Below, one piece after another: positions 1 through 6,713 of a stretch of DNA of 21,555 nt (position 1 is its first letter; each line of letters opens with the position of its first letter). The position numbers and the translations under genes are program-made. The notes beneath the pieces are model-generated. The model searched no databases. It saw only the letters and a list, made by a program, of their open reading frames with translations, and was not told where the DNA came from. Source of the DNA: JAHWKS01 sp964458385. Lineage in GTDB: Bacteria; Planctomycetota; Planctomycetia; Pirellulales; Pirellulaceae. The stretch lies in contig CAYWIS010000091.1 in the NCBI GenBank assembly GCA_964458385.1, forward strand, positions 1-21,555, given 5' to 3'.

Positions 1-1979
1 GTAAGCTGGCCGACGTGGCCCAGAACGTGGTCGTCACCATGCACGACTGCGGCACCACGCAGGGCATCACTAAGGGGGTCGTGTATCGCGGCGAGCGCGT
101 CGAGGTCCGGCTCTCCGATGCTATTAAAGGCCGTGTCAGCCGCCAAAGCATCGTGAACCCGATCACCGACGAGGTGATCGTTCGCGAGAACGAGCTGATT
201 ACTCCCGAAATCGCCCGCAAGATCGAGGCTCTCGGTCTGGAGCGCATCCAGGTCCGTAGCCCCATGACGTGCGACGCTCCCTTGGGCATCTGCCGCCTGT
301 GCTACGGCATGGACCTGTCGACCGGCTCCTTGGTCGAAGAAGGAATGGCGGTGGGCATCATCGCCGCCCAGAGCATCGGCGAGCCGGGCACCCAGCTCAC
401 GATGCGTACCTTCCACATCGGCGGCGCCGTGGGCACCGAAGTCGTCGAACACGAGATCCGTGCCAAGTCTTCGGGTCAAGTCAAGTTCGCCCGCATGAAG
501 ACGGTCCGCAACGACGCGGGCGCCAACGTGGTGCTCAAGCGGAATGGTGAAATCGCCATCCACGACGCCAAGGGACGCGAGCTAGAAAAGTTCGAAGTCC
601 CCGCCGGCGCCGTGCTCGATGTGGAAGAAAATCAGGAAGTGACCGCCGGCACGGTCCTCTGCCACTGGGATCCGCATAGCATTCCGATTCTGGCCGAGGT
701 CTCGGGTAAGGTTCGCTACGACGACGTGGTCGAAGGCGAAACCATGCGTGAAGAGCGCGACGCCAGCGGCAACATCCGCCGTACGATCATCGACCACAAG
801 GGCGAGCTGCACCCGCAGATCGTTTTGGAAGACGCCGACGGCCGACCGCTCGACGTGTACTACCTGCCCGAAAAGGCCAGCTTGGAGGCCGAAGAGGGCA
901 AGGTGATCCATGCCGGCGCCGTGTTGGCCAAGATGCCGCGTGAATCGACGGGTATTACCGACATCACCGGCGGTCTGCCGCGAATCACCGAAATCTTTGA
1001 GGCCCGCCGCCCGAAGGACCCGGCCGTTATGGCCGAGATCGACGGTGTGGTGGAAATCCTCACGGAAAAGAAACGCGGCAAGCGCACCATCATCGTCCGG
1101 AGCGAGAGCGGTATCGAACGCGAGCACTTGGTGCCGCACAACAAGCGGTTCCTGGTGCACTCGGGCGACCACGTCAAGGCGGGACAAGCCTTGGTCGATG
1201 GCCCGCTGGTGCCGCACGACATCCTGGAAATCTCGGGCGAAGAAGCTGTCCAGCAGTACCTGGTGCACGAAATTCAGCAGGTTTACCGCAGCCAGCGGGT
1301 GGAGATCAACGATAAGCATATCGAGATCATCATCGCCCGCATGTTGCGTAAGGTTCGCATTGAGAATCCTGGCGACACCAACCTGCTGCCGGGCTTGGTG
1401 ATGGACAAGTTCGAGTTCCGTCGCGTGAACGAAGACTTGGCCAAGTGCCTGAAGATCACCGACAAGGGCGACAGCAACTTCGAGGTCGGCACTATTGTGC
1501 CGCGCGAGTTGGTCGAGAGCGCCAACGCTTCGATCGAGGCTGTGGGCGGCTCCCCCGCCAAGGGTGTGCGTCCCAAGCCCGCTTCGGCCCGCACGCAACT
1601 CTTGGGAATTACCAAGGCGTCGGTGCAAAGCGCCAGCTTTATCTCGGCGGCCAGCTTCCAAGAGACGACCAAAGTGCTGACCGAGGCGGCGCTGGCCGGC
1701 AAGGTCGACCACCTGGTCGGTTTGAAGGAAAACGTGATCTTGGGCCACCTGATTCCGGCGGGTACCGGTTTCCGCATGTTCCAGGAAGCGGAAGTCCGCC
1801 TGCGTCACGACGCCCTGGAGGCGCTGGCCGGCACAGCGGCTCCGTCGCTGGAAACCAGCTTCCCGCTGCTGGAAAGCGCGGGCGAAGATGGGAACGGCGC
1901 CGAGGCCAAGAAGTCAGCCGAAGAAGGCCGGGCCGCCCTGGACAAGATGTTTGGCGCCGGCGGAGACGGCGGCGAGTAA
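1..1979 (+). CDS. rpoC: DNA-directed RNA polymerase subunit beta' (C-terminal part, 5' truncated by window edge)
   Basis: This is the C-terminal part of the catalytic beta' subunit of RNA polymerase, open at the left edge; the first full codon is at 3 and about 658 residues are present of roughly 1,400 expected. The zinc-ribbon cysteines are visible (HDCGT, then C-x-APLGICRLCYG, nt about 42-310), followed by the trigger-loop N-terminal helix with AAQSIGEPGTQLTMRTFHIGG (nt about 360-425). About 170 residues separate this from the C-terminal trigger helix ITGGLPRITEIFEARRPKDP (nt about 960-1020), so an SI3-type insertion of beta-barrel-hybrid modules sits in the trigger loop, as in E. coli. The end has the usual GITKASVQSASFISAASFQ and LKENVILGHLIPAGTG blocks, then a Gly/Glu/Asp/Ala-rich tail. 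The upstream frame stays open to base 3, so the GTG at 15 is not a start. Known family, very sure. Confidence 0.98.
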   Translation, partial: KLADVAQNVVVTMHDCGTTQGITKGVVYRGERVEVRLSDAIKGRVSRQSIVNPITDEVIVRENELITPEIARKIEALGLERIQVRSPMTCDAPLGICRLCYGMDLSTGSLVEEGMAVGIIAAQSIGEPGTQLTMRTFHIGGAVGTEVVEHEIRAKSSGQVKFARMKTVRNDAGANVVLKRNGEIAIHDAKGRELEKFEVPAGAVLDVEENQEVTAGTVLCHWDPHSIPILAEVSGKVRYDDVVEGETMREERDASGNIRRTIIDHKGELHPQIVLEDADGRPLDVYYLPEKASLEAEEGKVIHAGAVLAKMPRESTGITDITGGLPRITEIFEARRPKDPAVMAEIDGVVEILTEKKRGKRTIIVRSESGIEREHLVPHNKRFLVHSGDHVKAGQALVDGPLVPHDILEISGEEAVQQYLVHEIQQVYRSQRVEINDKHIEIIIARMLRKVRIENPGDTNLLPGLVMDKFEFRRVNEDLAKCLKITDKGDSNFEVGTIVPRELVESANASIEAVGGSPAKGVRPKPASARTQLLGITKASVQSASFISAASFQETTKVLTEAALAGKVDHLVGLKENVILGHLIPAGTGFRMFQEAEVRLRHDALEALAGTAAPSLETSFPLLESAGEDGNGAEAKKSAEEGRAALDKMFGAGGDGGE

Positions 1980-2021
1980 GCCTTTGCCGGATTGCGAAAC
2001 TCGGAGGATTGTGGAAACCAA

Positions 2022-2052
2022 GGCAAGCGGGAGGGCCATCGTCCCGCTTGCC
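2022..2052 (+). terminator. Perfect 11-bp hairpin after rpoC, no U-tract
   Basis: GGCAAGCGGGA (2022-2032) pairs perfectly with TCCCGCTTGCC (2042-2052) around a 9-nt loop, 43 bases after the rpoC stop codon. No run of T follows, so it is a weak intrinsic terminator at best; it may instead be a processing site or an mRNA 3' end stabiliser. Confidence 0.45.
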
Positions 2053-2096
2053 CTCCGCGTTCCCCGTTCCGCATCCCGCATTGGCGAGGGGTCGCC

Positions 2097-2124
2097 TTGA
2101 CACCCGCGGCGAAAAATGTAACTT
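2097..2124 (+). promoter_or_regulatory. Candidate promoter for rpsL
   Basis: A perfect -35 hexamer TTGACA (2097-2102) is followed after 16 bases by TAACTT (2119-2124), which keeps the three most conserved -10 positions. It lies about 50 bases before rpsL in an AT-richer stretch. This is a consensus match only; rpsL could also be read from the rpoC transcript. Confidence 0.35.
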
Positions 2125-2172
2125 GAGTAGTTTCCAATAGTTATCAAAAAAACGTCAGGAACTAAGGCTAGC

Positions 2173-2541
2173 ATGCCCACCATCAACCAACTGATTCGCC
2201 GGCCGCGGAGGGCCAAGCGCAGGTTCAGCAAGTCCCCGGTGCTCGATAAGTGTCCTCAGCGCCAAGGCGTGTGCCTGCAAGTGCGCACCATGACGCCCAA
2301 GAAGCCGAACTCGGCTCTGCGCAAGATCGCCCGCGTGCGGTTGACCAACGGCAAGGAAGTCACCGTGTACATCCCCGGCGAAGGGCACAACCTGCAAGAG
2401 CACTCGATCGTGCTCGTGCGCGGCGGTCGTGTTCGCGACCTTCCGGGCGTGCGTTACCACATTATTCGTGGCGCGCTGGATACGCTGGGGGTCGAAGGTC
2501 GCAAGCAGTCCCGCAGCCTTTACGGCGCCAAGAAGAAGTAG
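2173..2541 (+). CDS. rpsL: 30S ribosomal protein S12
   Basis: S12 sits at the decoding centre of the 30S subunit and helps check codon-anticodon pairing. The 122-residue product has the family's normal length and opens MPTINQLIRRPR. The decoding loops are both present: TPKKPNSALRK with Lys43, and GGRVRDLPGVRYH with Asp89, the position that carries beta-methylthio-aspartate in E. coli. Position 88 is arginine (codon CGC), where E. coli has lysine; Lys88Arg is a known streptomycin-resistance substitution, so reduced sensitivity is likely (inference). A weak AGGA/AAGG lies 5-13 bases before the ATG. It stands between rpoC and rpsG, the usual str-cluster order. Confidence 0.98.
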   Translation: MPTINQLIRRPRRAKRRFSKSPVLDKCPQRQGVCLQVRTMTPKKPNSALRKIARVRLTNGKEVTVYIPGEGHNLQEHSIVLVRGGRVRDLPGVRYHIIRGALDTLGVEGRKQSRSLYGAKKK

Positions 2542-2634
2542 AACAGCCTTCGTTCCGTTTGCGAACGGCTGCGGGGCGTCCACACCCTAAGGCATTATTC
2601 CATAGGGAGCCTTGGGCGCCCTGGCCGGCTTTTG

Positions 2635-2664
2635 GGGAACGGACAGCCTTGTGAATCCGTTCCC
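2635..2664 (+). promoter_or_regulatory. Hairpin in the rpsL-rpsG spacer
   Basis: GGGAACGGA (2635-2643) pairs perfectly with TCCGTTCCC (2656-2664) around a 12-nt loop, 53 bases before rpsG. There is no T-run, so termination is unlikely. In E. coli, S7 represses its own operon by binding the rpsL-rpsG spacer; this hairpin is in the equivalent place and could have a similar role, but no sequence match to the E. coli site was made. Confidence 0.4.
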
Positions 2665-2717
2665 AAGATCGCAACCAACCACAGCACAACTCCCCCGTTC
2701 TCCCAACATCAACCACT

Positions 2718-3188
2718 ATGGGTCGTATTACCGCCAGCCGGACGCAGCTCAAGCCGGACCCCAAGTACGGGTCCCTCTTGGCCGCCAAGTTTATTAACTG
2801 CCTGATGTACGATGGCAAGAAGACCACCGCTCAGCGGGTATTCTACGACGCCTTGGACCTGATCGCCGAAAAGATCAAAGACGTCGACCCGATTGAGGTC
2901 TTCACACAGGCCGTGAACAACGTCAAGCCGCACGTCGAAGTGCGCAGCAAGCGCGTGGGCGGCGCCTCGTATCAGGTGCCCATGCAAGTTCGCGCCAACC
3001 GCCAGCAGTCGCTTGCCTTCCGTTGGATTCTCATGGCGGTGCGTGAAAAGAAGGGTCGGCCTACCTCGCAAAAGCTGGCCGAAGAATTGATCGCCGCCTA
3101 CAACCGCGAAGGCGCCGCCATGACTCGGCGTGAAAACACGCACCGCATGGCCGAGGCCAACAAGGCTTTTGCCCATTTCGCTTGGTAG
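2718..3188 (+). CDS. rpsG: 30S ribosomal protein S7
   Basis: S7 nucleates assembly of the 30S head and contacts tRNA in the E site. The 156-residue length is standard. Diagnostic blocks are AAKFINCLMYDGKK near residue 22, the beta-hairpin motif KPHVEVRSKRVGGASYQVP near residues 74-92, and KKGRPTSQKLAEEL with MTRRENTHRMAEANKAFAHF at the C-terminus. No Shine-Dalgarno sequence is visible in the 15 bases before the ATG, which follows a C/A-rich stretch. It lies 176 bases after rpsL and is followed by a terminator, so rpsL and rpsG probably form one transcript that excludes fusA. Confidence 0.98.
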   Translation: MGRITASRTQLKPDPKYGSLLAAKFINCLMYDGKKTTAQRVFYDALDLIAEKIKDVDPIEVFTQAVNNVKPHVEVRSKRVGGASYQVPMQVRANRQQSLAFRWILMAVREKKGRPTSQKLAEELIAAYNREGAAMTRRENTHRMAEANKAFAHFAW

Positions 3189-3205
3189 CCGCTTAGTAGC
3201 ATACG

Positions 3206-3243
3206 CGCCGCACGCGGACTTTGTAGTCCTCGCGCGGCGTTTT
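3206..3243 (+). terminator. Rho-independent terminator after rpsG
   Basis: CGCCGCACGCGGACT (3206-3220) and AGTCCTCGCGCGGCG (3225-3239) form a stem with 13 of 15 pairs and a TTGT loop, followed directly by TTTT (3240-3243). It begins 18 bases after the rpsG stop codon and separates rpsG from fusA. Confidence 0.75.
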
Positions 3244-3354
3244 CGTGCGCCGGCTTCCTGGCACAAATACTGCACAGATCGTGGAATTGCCCACCGTCGC
3301 CTTCAGGGAGTTTTGCCCGTTCCCAGACGACCGCAGCTACAATTAGAACACAGA

Positions 3355-3384
3355 TTGACAGGAACGACATCGTTCGATTCTGAT
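3355..3384 (+). promoter_or_regulatory. Candidate promoter for fusA
   Basis: A perfect TTGACA (3355-3360) is followed 18 bases later by TCTGAT (3379-3384, 4 of 6 to the -10 consensus), about 85 bases before the fusA start. The terminator upstream at 3206-3243 makes a separate fusA promoter plausible. Consensus match only. Confidence 0.35.
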
Positions 3385-3469
3385 CTGCGTGTTCTTGTAG
3401 CCTGGCCTTCTGTGACCCCGTGGACTCCAACGGCCTCAATTCCGTTCGCCATTTGTCACGTTCCCACCC

Positions 3470-5619
3470 ATGGCCGTTCGTAAGCTTGAAAACCTCCGCA
3501 ACATCGGCATCATCGCACACATTGATGCCGGCAAGACCACCCTTACCGAAAAGATGCTGTTTTACAGCGGCGTCAAGCATCGGGCAGGCAAGGTCGACGC
3601 CGGCACCACCACGACCGATATTGACCCCGAAGAGCAAGAGCGGGGAATCACCATCTACTCGGCTTGCGTCACGTTTCCTTGGAAGAACGTGATTGTGAAC
3701 CTGCTCGACACCCCCGGCCACGTGGACTTCACCGCCGAGGTCGAGCGCTGCTTGCGGGTGCTGGATGGCGCCATTGTGGTGTTCAGCGCCCGGGAAGGGG
3801 TGGAGGCCCAAAGCGAAACGGTCTGGCGCCAAGCGAACCGCTACCACGTACCGCGGGTGGCGTTCATCAACAAGATGGACCGCGAAGGCGCCGACTTTGA
3901 GCGGGTGTTCAAGCAAATCGAAACCCGCCTTAACGCCCGGCCGGTCGCCATCCAAGTGCCGGTGGGCGTTGGGCCGGCGCATTCGCCGAATCCGTTCCGC
4001 GGCGTAATCGATCTGATCGAGCAGAAAATGCTCGTCTTCGATCCGGCCACCGAAGGCAAGAACATTCTAGTGCAGGAGATCCCCGAGGATCACCGTGAGC
4101 TAGCGGAGCTATGGCGGGCCGAAATGCTAGAAACCCTTTACGATTTCAGCAACGAAATCGTTGAGCTAGCCCTGCAGGAAGAGCCGATTCCCGCCGATCT
4201 GATCCGCAAAACCCTGCGCGACGCAACGCTCCACCTGCAGATCCAGCCGGTCATGTGCGGCACCGCTCTGCACAACATCGGCGTGCAGCCCGTCCTCGAC
4301 GCCGTGCAGGACTACCTGCCTAGCCCCGCCGACGTTCCGCCGGTCAAGGGCATCTGGCTGGACAAGAAGAAAGAGCCGCACGAGGAGATCCGCCGCCCCA
4401 GTCCCACAGAGCCGTTTTGCGGCTTGGTGTTTAAAGTGCTTCCGGCCAAGACCGGCGACATGCACTGGGTGCGCATCTACTCGGGCGAACTGCACGCCAA
4501 CTCGCGCGTGTACAACCCTCGGCTTGATGTCAAGGAGAACGTCGCTCAGCTTTGGCACATCCACGCCTATGGAGCCGACCGTCACGAAGGCCAGGTCAAA
4601 ACGGCCACCACGGGCGACATTGTCGGTATTATTGGAATGCGGCACTCGGTTACGGGCGATACCATTTGCGACGCCAAAGCTCCGATTCTGCTCGAATCCA
4701 TCCAGTTCCCCGAGACGGTCATTTCGATGGCCATCGAGCCCGAAAGCACCGCCGAGCGCAAGAAGCTGGAAGAAACGCTCGACATGCTCAAGCGGCAGGA
4801 CCCCACGCTTCAGGTCAAGTCTAGCGAAACCGGCCAAACGCTCATTAGCGGTATGGGTGAGTTGCACCTAGAGATTATCAAAAACCGTCTGCTGCGTGAT
4901 TTCAAGCTCAACGTCAAATTCCACAAGCCGCAAGTCAGCTACCGCGAAACGGTGGCGAACGCCGCCGAAGTGACCGGCGAATGCCACCGCGTAATTGGCG
5001 GCGTGCAACTTTTTGCACGCATTACGATCCGCATTGAGCCGTATAACGAAGGCGCTCAGCCCGTGGTGGTGCTCAACAAGCTCCCCATCGACGCGTTGCC
5101 CGAACACCTGCGCTCTGTGGCCGTTGAGGCGCTACAAGACGCCGCTCAAGGAGGCGGCGAAATTTACGGTTTCCCCTTGATGAAAGTACGCGTCACGCTC
5201 CTCAACGCCGAATACCAAGAAGGCGTCACCGATGAGCAGGCGATNNNNNNNNNNCCGTGTTGTTGCCGGACACGTAGACCGCGCGGCCGATGGCGATAGC
5301 CGACGCCTTCCGTAAGGGCCTGCAGGCGGGCGGCCCCGTGCTGCTGGAGCCGATCATGAAGGTTGATCTGACCACGCCCGAAGAATACCTGGGCGACCTG
5401 GTGAACGACTTGCAGCAGCGCCGCGCCATCATCGCCCGCACCGACGCCCAAGGCGGTGTGGCGCAGGTCGAAGCCCATGCTCCGTTGGAGCGTCTGTTCG
5501 GCTATTCCGGCGACATGCGCAGCCTCTCCCAAGGCCGCGCCGGCTGCTCCATGGAGCCATTGGACTACGCCCCCGCCCCGCCCGAAGTCGTCAAACGCTA
5601 CACCGAATTCGCAACGTAG
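3470..5619 (+). CDS. fusA: Translation elongation factor G (interrupted by an assembly gap)
   Basis: EF-G is the GTPase that drives translocation on the ribosome. G1 is AHIDAGKTT (residues 16-24), the switch-I region ends RGITIYSA, G3 is DTPGH (80-84) and G4 is NKMD (134-137); domain III carries SGMGELHLEI, and domain IV/V ends with PVLLEPIMKV and GYSGDMRSLSQGRAGCSMEPLDY. The frame runs from 3470 to 5244, meets ten N (5245-5254), and resumes in another frame at about 5290 up to TAG 5617-5619. About 700 residues in total match a full EF-G. The break is almost certainly an assembly fault: both parts are well conserved and only a few codons of one helix are disturbed. No Shine-Dalgarno sequence precedes the ATG. 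tuf, the usual neighbour in the str operon, does not follow. Planctomycetes can carry several EF-G paralogues, so subtype is not assigned. Confidence 0.93.
5245..5254. other. Assembly gap (10 N) inside fusA with a suspect right flank
   Basis: Ten N mark a scaffold gap. The bases just right of it (5255-5289) do not read as EF-G in the required frame, which has a TAG stop at 5275-5277. Compared with the E. coli helix ELAFKLAASIAFKEGF, only about four nucleotides are needed between 5244 and the ATG at 5290, but 45 positions are given. The short flank is therefore probably a faulty contig end. Confidence 0.85.
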
Positions 5620-5624
5620 TGCTT

Positions 5625-5640
5625 CGCGACGATTGTCGCG
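5625..5640 (+). terminator. Small hairpin after fusA
   Basis: CGCGAC (5625-5630) pairs with GTCGCG (5635-5640) around GATT, six bases after the fusA stop codon. There is no T-run; it is a weak candidate for the fusA transcript end. Confidence 0.3.
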
Positions 5641-5915
5641 CAATAACAAGGCCAGCCACGTCCCCAGTGGCAGGCGACGCCTGCTCATCCGGTGGGCGCT
5701 CCATCTCTCTTGAAGGTTGTCTCTTCGCCGCGCCGGAGACGCGTCCTAGGGCGTTTCTCATCGCGCGCTAATCTCTTCTTTGTCGCCTCACTCCGCAGCG
5801 TCCCAAGTTTGGCCGTGGAAAGGCGCCACGCGACTCTGCGATCTGCGCGGCCTACGCCCCCCTTTTTGGCCAGCGTTCCCAAGCGTCCTCCTCGACTCGC
5901 TTGCGGCCGGTAAGC

Positions 5916-5938
5916 GTTGTGACCAGACTTGTCACAAC
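5916..5938. repeat. Perfect 8-bp inverted repeat
   Basis: GTTGTGAC (5916-5923) and GTCACAAC (5931-5938) are perfect inverted copies around a 7-nt spacer. The symmetry and size fit a dimeric repressor operator or a small RNA hairpin. No neighbouring regulator gene supports either reading. Confidence 0.45.
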
Positions 5939-6050
5939 AGTGAACGAACATACAGTACACTTCAAGTCTGGGCGCTGGCTATAGATGGCGACCGGCGCAC
6001 TCCACAATGGGAAACGACGCCAAGAGAAGCCGCACGGGGCGGTGAGCGCG

Positions 6051-6359
6051 ATGAAAAGGATGACGGAACCGCAACGCATCGTCGTTGAACGATTGCTTGC
6101 TAAAGGCTGGATCGCACCCTTGCACTTTCGGTGTTGTGTTTACCTGTTCCTGCCAGAACAGCGCGGGGGTCGGCACGGCGGCGTAGTCCGCAACTGGCAA
6201 CGCAGACCGATTTGTGTCACCCCCACCGGAGCCGTGCTACCTGGGCAGGTGGGCGAACCATACAGCCCATCCGCTGGATACCATCCAACCAATCTGATGG
6301 GGTATCCATCGGAGCCTGCAAAAACCTCTCCGACCAGACGCCGAAAGCGCGCATCGTAA
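6051..6359 (+). CDS. Doubtful small hypothetical protein
   Basis: A reading frame of about 102 residues starts at the ATG at 6051 (MKRMTEPQRIVVERLLAKGW) and ends at TAA 6357-6359. The first 20 residues look like an amphipathic helix, and a middle piece RRPICVTPTGAVLPG looks protein-like, but the remainder is rich in Pro, Arg and Ser as expected of chance translation. No family is recognised and there is no good ribosome binding site. It may be a decayed or chance frame. Confidence 0.25.
   Translation: MKRMTEPQRIVVERLLAKGWIAPLHFRCCVYLFLPEQRGGRHGGVVRNWQRRPICVTPTGAVLPGQVGEPYSPSAGYHPTNLMGYPSEPAKTSPTRRRKRAS
6275..6308. repeat. 8-bp inverted repeat in the fusA downstream spacer
   Basis: TGGATACC (6275-6282) and GGTATCCA (6301-6308) are perfect inverted copies; ATC (6283-6285) and GAT just inside can extend the stem with a GG bulge. 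Lack of a T-run argues against a terminator. Function unknown. Confidence 0.4.
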
Positions 6360-6549
6360 ACGCTGTAGCGGCCCCGGCGCACCCTCTTCCGCCACGAACA
6401 CGCCGGGGCAGCTCCATTACATGGCATAGCGCCCCGGCTGCCTTGGTTGCGTCCTAGGCAGTGTTTCTCGCCCTTACTTCCCCCCCAAGATAATTGATCC
6501 CCCAAACCATACTCCGTCTTCCTGGCGGCGTGCTTCCGATGGTTTGGCG

Positions 6550-6579
6550 TTCACGGTGGCGTAGACTAAGAGGTACAAT
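6550..6579 (+). promoter_or_regulatory. Candidate promoter for the 1072-residue membrane protein
   Basis: TTCACG (6550-6555, 4 of 6) and TACAAT (6574-6579, 5 of 6) are separated by 18 bases and lie about 135 bases before the start codon at 6714. Consensus match only. Confidence 0.35.
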
Positions 6580-6713
6580 CAAACAAGGGTGAAGAAGCCG
6601 TTTATGTTCCCAGGGGGCGCACGCCAACAACATGGATTGGGGCGGCTGGTGGAACACGACGCCCTGCACGGCCTCTTCTGGCTGTAGGGTTATGGCTGGA
6701 GCTGCAAGACTGC

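Larger units (their letters stand above)
5620..6713. other. Long spacer between fusA and the 1072-residue membrane protein gene
   Basis: About 1.1 kb without a convincing gene. It contains several inverted repeats: GCAGGCG/CGCCTGC (5670-5684), GTTGTGAC/GTCACAAC (5916-5938) and TGGATACC/GGTATCCA (6275-6308). One small plus-strand reading frame (6051-6359) is doubtful. No tuf gene, tRNA, transposase remnant or tandem repeat was seen. Confidence 0.6.

Noticed and set aside
582..1808. 408-residue open frame on the minus strand inside rpoC
   Set aside because: Lies wholly opposite a certain gene; composition is His/Leu/Gln/Arg-rich as expected from the antisense of GC-rich coding sequence, and no family is recognisable.
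3098..3982. 294-residue minus-strand frame across the end of rpsG and the start of fusA
   Set aside because: Antisense to two certain genes and to the spacer between them, with no domain and no ribosome binding site.
5290..5619. Separate 109-residue gene after the N-run
   Set aside because: The sequence is the C-terminal part of EF-G and continues the upstream gene; the apparent ATG start is internal.
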